A stretch of DNA of 5,255 bases from Paenibacillaceae bacterium (GTDB taxonomy: Bacteria; Bacillota; Bacilli; Paenibacillales; YIM-B00363), in contig JAGWXQ010000111.1 of the NCBI GenBank assembly GCA_018969805.1, forward strand, positions 1-5,255, given 5' to 3'. The position numbers and the translations under genes were made by a program. Within the stretch, counting starts at the first letter, position 1. Each line of letters begins with the position of its first letter. Positions 1 to 5,255 of the stretch are shown one piece after another. A model generated the notes under the pieces. That model was not told where the DNA came from, made no database searches, and worked only from the letters and a program-made list of their open reading frames with translations.

Positions 1-422
1 ATGGGCCAATCGGCATCGCATTGGCTAAGGAAGTGTCTTCAGTAGCGATGATCGATGTCAATGCACGCGCAGTTGCATTGGCGGTGCGCAACGCCAAGCG
101 CAACCATTGCGCCAACGTGCACGTTTATTGTGGCGATAAGTACGATCCCGTGGTTGGCCAGCGTTTTGATGTGATCGTGACGAATCCGCCCATTCGCGCA
201 GGAAAAGCGGTCGTATACGATATATTTGCACAGTCACGATTGCACCTGATGGCATGTGGTGCGTTGTGGTTTGTGATGCATCAGAAGCACGGCGTGCAAT
301 CGGCGATCGCTTATTGCAAAACGCTGTTCCGCTCTGTAGAGGTCGTGGAAAAGCACAAAGGGTTTCGTGTCGTTCGTGCGCGATCCGGCGTTGACGAGGG
401 CGCGGCATCGTGGTATGATTAG
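1..422 (+). CDS. ybxB: RsmC/YbxB-family class I SAM-dependent methyltransferase, 5'-truncated
   Basis: This is the C-terminal two thirds (about 139 residues) of a methyltransferase whose family is usually about 200 residues. The frame is open from the window edge, with the first full codon at 3, so the true start lies upstream. What I see: the end of the SAM-binding glycine loop (GPIGIALA, 3-26), an acidic motif II region (MIDVN) that would contact the ribose of SAM, and the catalytic motif VTNPPIRAGK, with NPPI at 183-194. NPPI is typical of enzymes that methylate a guanine exocyclic N2, such as RsmC and RlmG on rRNA. Near the end, VEVVEKHKGFRVVRA matches the Bacillus YbxB C-terminus as I recall it, followed by about 11 extra residues. 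The position directly before rpoB is where ybxB lies in Bacillota (rplL-ybxB-rpoB). The rRNA target is inferred from the family; the exact nucleotide is unknown. The stop is TAG at 420-422. Confidence 0.93.
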   Translation, partial: GPIGIALAKEVSSVAMIDVNARAVALAVRNAKRNHCANVHVYCGDKYDPVVGQRFDVIVTNPPIRAGKAVVYDIFAQSRLHLMACGALWFVMHQKHGVQSAIAYCKTLFRSVEVVEKHKGFRVVRARSGVDEGAASWYD

Positions 423-435
423 AGATCTGTTCGCT

Positions 436-482
436 CGTCTTCGTAAGGGCACGTGTGGCGCGCTCGTGGGCTTACGGAGGCG
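436..482 (+). promoter_or_regulatory. Long RNA hairpin in the ybxB-rpoB spacer
   Basis: Bases 436-447 (cgtcttcgtaag) can pair with 471-482 (cttacggaggcg) as an uninterrupted 12-bp stem that includes two G-U pairs. Inside the 23-base loop, cacg (450-453) pairs with cgtg (465-468) across a symmetric GG/GG internal loop. At the base, gct (433-435) can pair with agc (484-486) beyond a single bulged A. No U-tract follows directly: the nearest run, TTTTT at 507-511, is 24 bases away, so this is not a standard intrinsic terminator. By position it could be an RNase processing site, an mRNA-stabilising element or a regulator that sets polymerase-subunit expression relative to upstream genes. In E. coli the rplL-rpoB gap holds an attenuator and an RNase III site, but no sequence homology is claimed. 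The pairing is visible; the function is inference. Confidence 0.5.
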
Positions 483-515
483 AAGCATTATTGGGGTTGT
501 GATTCGTTTTTAGAC

Positions 516-525
516 AGAAAGGGTG
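516..525 (+). promoter_or_regulatory. rpoB ribosome binding site
   Basis: AGAAAGGGTG matches 8 of 10 positions of the extended Shine-Dalgarno consensus AGAAAGGAGG, with an unbroken seven-base match at 516-522. Aligned to the consensus, its end lies nine bases before TTG 535, which is good spacing. The alternative GTG at 523 lies inside the site itself and could not be served by it. The site therefore decides the rpoB start. Confidence 0.75.
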
Positions 526-534
526 GACGAACAA

Positions 535-3500
535 TTGGGTGGACATGTGGTGCAGTTAGGGCGCAGAGCGCGCAGAAGTTATGCCCGCATTCACGAAGTG
601 TTGGACATCCCAAATCTCATTGAAATCCAACACCAATCGTATCAGCATTTTTTGGATACGGGCTTGTTGGATTTGTTTCGCGATTTGTCGCCGATACAAG
701 ACTTTGTTGGAAATTTGTCGTTGTCCTTTTTGGATTTCACCCTTGGAGAACCAAAGTACAGCATCGCAGAATCGCGGGAGCGGGATGCGACGTATGCGGC
801 ACCTTTGCGCGTGCGCGTGCGTCTCATTAACAAAGAAAGTGGCGAAGTCAAAGAGCAAGAAGTGTTTATGGGCGACTTTCCGCTTATGACCGATACCGGT
901 ACGTTTATTATTAATGGCGCTGAGCGCGTCATTGTAAGCCAGCTCGTAAGAAGTCCAAGTGTGTATTTTAATGCAAAAGTAGACAAGAACGGACGAAAAA
1001 CATACGCGGCAACGGTCATTCCAAACCGTGGTGCGTGGCTCGAACTCGAAACGGATGCAAAAGACATTATTTACGCACGCATCGATCGAACACGAAAAGT
1101 GCCAATGACCGTTCTTTTGCGCGCGCTGGGATTGTCGCGTGACGAAGACATAATCAACGTGTTTGGAGACGATCCGTTTTTGCGCAATACGTTAGAAAAA
1201 GACATGACAGAAAACACCGAGCAGGCACTTATTGAAATATACGAGCGCTTGCGACCGGGTGAGCCACCGACCGTAGAAAATGCGCGCAGTTTGTTGTATG
1301 CACGTTTTTTTGATCCAAAACGGTACGATCTCGCGAACGTTGGTCGCTACAAAATGAACAAAAAGCTTCATCTAAAAAATCGGTTGTTTAACCAAAAATT
1401 GGCGCATCCGATCGTCGATGAGGCAACCGGCGAATTGCTCGCTCGTGCGGGGCAAGTGCTCGATCGTCGTTTGCTGGATGTGCTTGTGCCACATTTGGAG
1501 AAGGGCGTTTGCCCGTGTACGGTGGCGCTCAGCGGGACGTTTTCTGAACGCACGGTATTGTCCATGCAAAAAATATCCATCATCGCACCAGACGACGACA
1601 CCCGAACAATTCCCGTCTTGGGCAATGGCAACATCGATAAACATGTCAAATGTCTTACGATTGAAGACGTGTTGGCATCGATTAGCTACTATTTGCACTT
1701 GTTGCATGGGGTCGGAACGACGGACGACATCGATCACCTGGGCAATCGGCGTTTGCGGTCTGTCGGTGAGTTGTTGCAAAATCAGTTTCGCATCGGACTG
1801 ACGCGTATGGAGCGTGTTGTGCGGGAACGGATGTCAATTCAAGATACAAATTCCATCACACCACAGGCGCTCATAAACATCCGACCAGTTATTGCTGCTG
1901 TGAAGGAGTTTTTCGGCAGTTCTCAGTTGTCACAGTTTATGGACCAGACAAACCCACTAGCAGAGCTGACGCACAAGCGGCGCTTGTCGGCTCTAGGACC
2001 AGGGGGATTGACGCGGGAACGCGCAGGATTTGAGGTGCGCGACGTCCACCACTCCCATTATGGGCGCATGTGTCCGATCGAGACACCAGAAGGTCCAAAC
2101 ATTGGATTGATCAATTCACTTTCGACGTTTGCCAAAATTAATGAATTTGGATTTATCGAGACACCGTATCGATACGTCGATCCACGGACGGGTCGTGTCA
2201 CAGAGACGATCCATTATATGACAGCAGACGAGGAAGACAATTATGTTGTTGCTCAGGCGAATGCAGAGCTCGCTCCAGACGGTACGTTTGCACAAGAAAA
2301 CGTCATTGTTCGTTTTAAAGACGAAATTTTGACGTTGCCACGCAATCGCGTCGATTATATGGACGTGTCTCCAAAACAAGTCGTTTCGATTGCGACTGCA
2401 CTGATTCCATTTTTGGAAAACGACGATTCCAATCGTGCATTGATGGGATCAAACATGCAGCGTCAAGCGGTTCCGTTGCTCATTCCGAAAGCACCGTTGA
2501 TCGGTACGGGCATTGAGCACAAAGCGGCCAAAGACAGCGGAGTGTGTGTGCTTGCACCGTGTGATGGGGTCATTGAGCAAGTGACAGCTGAGGAAATTGC
2601 TGTGCGCCACGTGACGGTCGTAGACGGACTGCGTGTTAAAGGACAGCTGCATCGGTGCAAACTGAGCAAGTTTGTCCGATCAAACCAAGGTACGTGCGTC
2701 AACCAGCGCCCACTCGTGCGGGCATTGGATATGGTGCGCAAAGGCGATATTTTGGCGGATGGTCCATCAACAGAAATGGGTGAGCTGGCGCTAGGTCGCA
2801 ACGTAGTCGTTGCGTTTATGGCTTGGGAAGGGTACAACTACGAGGACGCGATTTTGCTTAGTGAACGGCTCGTGCGGGAAGACGTATATACGTCGATCCA
2901 CATTGAGGAGTACGAGTCAGAGTCGCGTGATACAAAGCTCGGACCGGAGGAAATTACGCGCGACATTCCCAATGTCGGGGAAGACGTCTTAAAAAATTTG
3001 GATGAGCGGGGCATTGTGCGTATCGGTGCGGAAATCAGCGCAGGCGACATCCTCGTTGGAAAAGTGACTCCAAAAGGCGTGACAGAGCTTTCTGCGGAAG
3101 AGCGCCTACTTCATGCCATTTTTGGGGAGAAAGCAAGAGAAGTGCGTGACACGTCATTGCGCGTACCCCATGGAACGGACGGCATTGTCGTCGATGTGCG
3201 TGTGTTTACGCGCGACAATGGGGATGAGCTTTCTCCGGGTGTCAATCAGCTCGTGCGTGTGTACATTGCCCAAAAACGGAAAATTTCTGAAGGGGACAAA
3301 ATGGCGGGTCGCCATGGAAATAAGGGAGTTATTGCCCGCATATTGCCGGAAGAGGACATGCCATTTTTGCCGGACGGAACACCTGTCGAAGTCGTCTTAA
3401 ATCCACTTGGGGTACCTTCACGGATGAACATAGGGCAAGTGCTGGAAGTGCATCTGGGGATGGCGGCGAAGCAGCTCGGCGTACACATCGCGACACCGGT

Positions 3501-4065
3501 GTTTGATGGCGCGCGAGAACAAGATGTTTTTGATGCGATGGAAGAAGCGGGGATGAACCCCAACGGAAAAACGGTGCTGTACGACGGCAGAACAGGAGAT
3601 GCGTTTGAACGCGAAGTAACGGTCGGTGTGATGTATATGATCAAACTTGCGCACATGGTTGACGACAAAATCCACGCGCGATCGACCGGACCGTACTCGC
3701 TTGTGACGCAACAGCCGCTCGGAGGAAAGGCGCAATTTGGTGGGCAACGGTTTGGCGAAATGGAAGTGTGGGCACTGGAGGCGTACGGTGCCGCGTATAC
3801 GTTGCAAGAAATATTGACGGTCAAATCGGACGATGTCATCGGAAGGGTAAAAACGTATGAATCGATCGTAAAAGGGGACAATGTTCCTGAACCGGGAGTT
3901 CCTGAATCGTTTAAAGTACTCATTAAGGAATTGCAAAGTTTGTGCATGGATGTGAAAATTCTGAGTGCGGATCAACAAGAAATAGAGATGAGAGAACATG
4001 ACGAGGACGAACAATCCGAGCAACTGCACTTAAATTTGGAAGGCGCGGAAATGGGTAATGAATAA
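535..4065 (+). CDS. rpoB: DNA-directed RNA polymerase subunit beta
   Basis: RpoB forms one half of the core RNA polymerase cleft and binds the nascent RNA and incoming nucleotide. From TTG 535 the product is 1176 residues, close to the roughly 1190 of Bacillus and without the large E. coli inserts. Visible blocks in order: N-terminal RRSYARIHEVLDIPNLIEIQ; protrusion and lobe domains (to about 430); the rifampicin pocket and fork (461-505); CPIETPEGPNIGLI (from C513); GYNYEDAI near the active site (E770, D771); the flap-tip helix LLHAIFGEKA (858-867), which contacts sigma region 4; GDKMAGRHGNKG with active-centre lysines K922 and K930; and the C-terminal clamp segment SLVTQQPLGGKAQFGGQRFG (from 1055). 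An acidic, poorly conserved tail ends the protein. An in-frame GTG at 523 would add four residues, but the N-terminus LGGHVVQLGRR aligns with Bacillus MTGQLVQYGRH exactly at TTG 535. The frame is intact. Odd points: nine cysteines, including C1137 where a near-invariant glycine is expected. Confidence 0.99.
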   Translation: MGGHVVQLGRRARRSYARIHEVLDIPNLIEIQHQSYQHFLDTGLLDLFRDLSPIQDFVGNLSLSFLDFTLGEPKYSIAESRERDATYAAPLRVRVRLINKESGEVKEQEVFMGDFPLMTDTGTFIINGAERVIVSQLVRSPSVYFNAKVDKNGRKTYAATVIPNRGAWLELETDAKDIIYARIDRTRKVPMTVLLRALGLSRDEDIINVFGDDPFLRNTLEKDMTENTEQALIEIYERLRPGEPPTVENARSLLYARFFDPKRYDLANVGRYKMNKKLHLKNRLFNQKLAHPIVDEATGELLARAGQVLDRRLLDVLVPHLEKGVCPCTVALSGTFSERTVLSMQKISIIAPDDDTRTIPVLGNGNIDKHVKCLTIEDVLASISYYLHLLHGVGTTDDIDHLGNRRLRSVGELLQNQFRIGLTRMERVVRERMSIQDTNSITPQALINIRPVIAAVKEFFGSSQLSQFMDQTNPLAELTHKRRLSALGPGGLTRERAGFEVRDVHHSHYGRMCPIETPEGPNIGLINSLSTFAKINEFGFIETPYRYVDPRTGRVTETIHYMTADEEDNYVVAQANAELAPDGTFAQENVIVRFKDEILTLPRNRVDYMDVSPKQVVSIATALIPFLENDDSNRALMGSNMQRQAVPLLIPKAPLIGTGIEHKAAKDSGVCVLAPCDGVIEQVTAEEIAVRHVTVVDGLRVKGQLHRCKLSKFVRSNQGTCVNQRPLVRALDMVRKGDILADGPSTEMGELALGRNVVVAFMAWEGYNYEDAILLSERLVREDVYTSIHIEEYESESRDTKLGPEEITRDIPNVGEDVLKNLDERGIVRIGAEISAGDILVGKVTPKGVTELSAEERLLHAIFGEKAREVRDTSLRVPHGTDGIVVDVRVFTRDNGDELSPGVNQLVRVYIAQKRKISEGDKMAGRHGNKGVIARILPEEDMPFLPDGTPVEVVLNPLGVPSRMNIGQVLEVHLGMAAKQLGVHIATPVFDGAREQDVFDAMEEAGMNPNGKTVLYDGRTGDAFEREVTVGVMYMIKLAHMVDDKIHARSTGPYSLVTQQPLGGKAQFGGQRFGEMEVWALEAYGAAYTLQEILTVKSDDVIGRVKTYESIVKGDNVPEPGVPESFKVLIKELQSLCMDVKILSADQQEIEMREHDEDEQSEQLHLNLEGAEMGNE
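1915..1995 (+). other. rpoB: Rifampicin-binding pocket (RRDR, cluster I) of rpoB
   Basis: Residues 461-487 correspond to E. coli RpoB 507-533 (offset 46). All main resistance positions carry the usual susceptible residue: Q467 (E. coli Q513), D470 (D516), N473 (N519), H480 (H526), R483 (R529), S485 (S531) and L487 (L533). A476 replaces E. coli S522, but alanine is also the Bacillus residue. From sequence alone this beta subunit is predicted to be rifampicin-sensitive. Confidence 0.9.
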
Positions 4066-4150
4066 TGCGGTAGACGGACAACCGTAACGCACCTATGCCA
4101 TCGAGACAACCATCACGAATCGGCAGTGCACATGGGAGGAGGCCCGCGCC
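4066..4150 (+). other. rpoB-rpoC intergenic spacer
   Basis: The 85-base gap begins directly after the rpoB TAA. It holds only weak pairing: acgg (4074-4077) with ccgt (4082-4085) around an ACAA loop, flanked by tgcg (4066-4069) with cgca (4088-4091). There is no U-tract terminator and no convincing -35/-10 pair, so rpoB and rpoC are read as one transcript. A 19-codon open frame at 4095-4154 crosses the rpoC start and is treated under findings. Confidence 0.6.
4134..4142 (+). promoter_or_regulatory. rpoC ribosome binding site
   Basis: GGGAGGAGG contains two overlapping GGAGG-type cores and ends eight bases before TTG 4151. This strong, well-spaced site supports TTG as the rpoC start and may compensate for the weaker initiation of a TTG codon. 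Confidence 0.9.
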
Positions 4151-5255
4151 TTGATCGATGTAAAAAATTTTGAGTTTATGAAAATTGGGCTGGCTTCTCC
4201 CGAAAAAATTCGATCTTGGTCGCGTGGAGAAGTGAAAAAACCTGAAACGATTAACTATCGGACGCTGAAGCCAGAAAAAGAAGGGCTTTTTTGCGAACGC
4301 ATTTTTGGTCCGACGAAAGATTGGGAGTGCCATTGCGGAAAATACAAGCGCATACGGTATAAAGGCATTGTATGCGATCGTTGTGGTGTCGAAGTGACGA
4401 GGGCAAAAGTACGGCGGGAACGGATGGGGCACATTGAGTTGGCCGCACCGGTGTCGCACATCTGGTACTTTAAGGGCATACCGAGTCGAATGGGTTTGGC
4501 ACTCGATATGTCTCCGCGCGCACTTGAAGAAGTCATTTATTTCGCCTCGTATGTCATAACAGAGACGGGGGATACACCGCTCGAAAAAAAACAGTTGCTT
4601 TCTGAGAAAGAGTACCGCAGTTATCGTGAAAAATATGGGTATGCATTTCAAGCGAGCATGGGGGCAGAGGCAGTCAAAAAGCTGCTTTCTGATTTACATG
4701 TCGAAGAAGAAACGCAGATTTTGAAAGAAGAACTCAAGACGCTGCAAGGACAAAAACGCAATAGGGCGATCAAAAGATTGGAAGTGCTTGAGTCGTTTCG
4801 AAACTCGGGGAATTTGCCAGAATGGATGGTCATGGATGTTTTGCCGGTTATTCCTCCCGAATTGCGGCCGATGGTGCAACTTGATGGGGGACGGTTTGCG
4901 ACATCGGATCTCAATGATTTGTATCGGCGCGTCATAAACCGAAACAATCGATTAAAGCGCTTGCTCGACCTGGGGGCACCGGACATTATCGTGCAAAATG
5001 AGAAGCGTATGCTACAAGAAGCTGTAGATGCGCTTATTGACAACGGGCGGAGAGGAAAAGCTGTCACCGGACCCGGTAACCGTGCATTGAAGTCGCTCAG
5101 CCATATGCTCAAAGGAAAACAAGGGCGGTTCCGCCAAAATTTGCTGGGGAAACGCGTCGATTATTCGGGTCGCTCAGTGATCGTTGTAGGGCCATCGTTG
5201 AAAATGTATCAGTGCGGATTACCCAAAGAAATGGCGTTAGAATTGTTTAAGCCTT
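4151..5255 (+). CDS. rpoC: DNA-directed RNA polymerase subunit beta', N-terminal part (3'-truncated by the window)
   Basis: RpoC pairs with beta to form the active cleft and carries the catalytic Mg2+ site. Only the first 368 codons are present out of about 1200 in the family, and the frame is still open at the edge. The N-terminus from TTG (LIDVKNFEFMKIGLASPEKI) aligns without gaps to Bacillus RpoC, fixing the start; no in-frame start codon lies in the bases just upstream. Visible parts: the zinc ribbon with C60, C62, C75 and C78; the clamp segment GHIELAAPVSHIWYFKGIPS; the lid, clamp-helix and rudder region, including RRVINRNNRLKRLL (259-272), whose coiled coil binds sigma region 2; and the switch-region block GKRVDYSGRSVIVVGP (from 333). 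The catalytic NADFDGD motif, expected near residue 450, lies beyond the window. All expected residues in view are present, with no frameshift. The gene begins 85 bases after rpoB and is probably co-transcribed with it. Confidence 0.99.
   Translation, partial: MIDVKNFEFMKIGLASPEKIRSWSRGEVKKPETINYRTLKPEKEGLFCERIFGPTKDWECHCGKYKRIRYKGIVCDRCGVEVTRAKVRRERMGHIELAAPVSHIWYFKGIPSRMGLALDMSPRALEEVIYFASYVITETGDTPLEKKQLLSEKEYRSYREKYGYAFQASMGAEAVKKLLSDLHVEEETQILKEELKTLQGQKRNRAIKRLEVLESFRNSGNLPEWMVMDVLPVIPPELRPMVQLDGGRFATSDLNDLYRRVINRNNRLKRLLDLGAPDIIVQNEKRMLQEAVDALIDNGRRGKAVTGPGNRALKSLSHMLKGKQGRFRQNLLGKRVDYSGRSVIVVGPSLKMYQCGLPKEMALELFKP

Noticed and set aside
476..502. GGAGG followed by TTG as a mini-gene
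   Set aside because: The frame after GGAGG 476-480 reads only TTG GGG TTG TGA, too short to mean anything.
436..511. Rho-independent terminator between ybxB and rpoB
   Set aside because: The hairpin is strong, but the only T run (507-511) is 24 bases past the stem, so it does not form a terminator.
490..534. Separate promoter for rpoB
   Set aside because: TTGTGA (497-502) or TTGGGG (492-496 region) could mimic a -35 box, but no TATAAT-like box lies 16-18 bases downstream.
804..824. GCGCGTGCGCGTGCGT short tandem repeat
   Set aside because: It simply encodes the conserved alternating Arg-Val stretch LRVRVRL of RpoB.
642..1067. 141-codon minus-strand open frame opposite the start of rpoB
   Set aside because: It is antisense to conserved beta-subunit sequence and its protein is low in recognisable features.
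3246..3947. 233-codon open frame on the minus strand inside rpoB
   Set aside because: It lies wholly opposite the highly conserved 3' half of rpoB. Its translation is rich in Ser, Pro and Thr with no recognisable motif, as expected from antisense reading of biased codons.
4065..4073. ATG overlapping the rpoB stop (TAATG)
   Set aside because: It opens a frame of two codons only (ATG CGG TAG).
3923..4651. 242-codon minus-strand open frame crossing the rpoB-rpoC junction
   Set aside because: It overlaps two certain genes and the rpoC ribosome binding site, resembles no family I know, and has the Phe/Arg/His-rich look of a shadow frame.

Overview
This window is part of the bacterial RNA polymerase operon. 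In order on the + strand it holds the 3' part of a ybxB/RsmC-family methyltransferase gene (1-422), the complete rpoB gene for the beta subunit (535-4065), and the first 368 codons of rpoC for the beta' subunit (4151 to the window edge). The order (methyltransferase)-rpoB-rpoC is the layout of Bacillota, where ybxB sits between rplL and rpoB. Both polymerase proteins match Bacillus-type sequences almost residue for residue in conserved blocks, and they lack the large insertions of the E. coli subunits. I infer a member of the Bacillales. The moderate GC content, heavy use of TTG for leucine and several divergent patches suggest a lineage some distance from Bacillus itself, perhaps Alicyclobacillus-like, but I cannot fix the genus.

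Layout: the methyltransferase fragment keeps its NPPI catalytic motif. It is followed by a 112-base spacer with a long RNA hairpin (436-482) and a Shine-Dalgarno sequence. rpoB most likely starts at TTG 535 rather than the upstream in-frame GTG at 523, because the N-terminus and the ribosome-binding-site spacing both fit TTG. An 85-base spacer then leads to a strong ribosome binding site and a TTG start for rpoC. No promoter or Rho-independent terminator is evident in either spacer, so the three genes are probably co-transcribed from a promoter outside the window.

The genes supply the core of transcription: beta and beta' together form the active-centre cleft, while the upstream enzyme probably methylates rRNA. 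This is an ordinary housekeeping region and I see no new defence, mobile or biosynthetic system in it. The points worth a second look are the spacer hairpin, two small open frames that end at or just before the polymerase start signals, and some unusual cysteines in beta.
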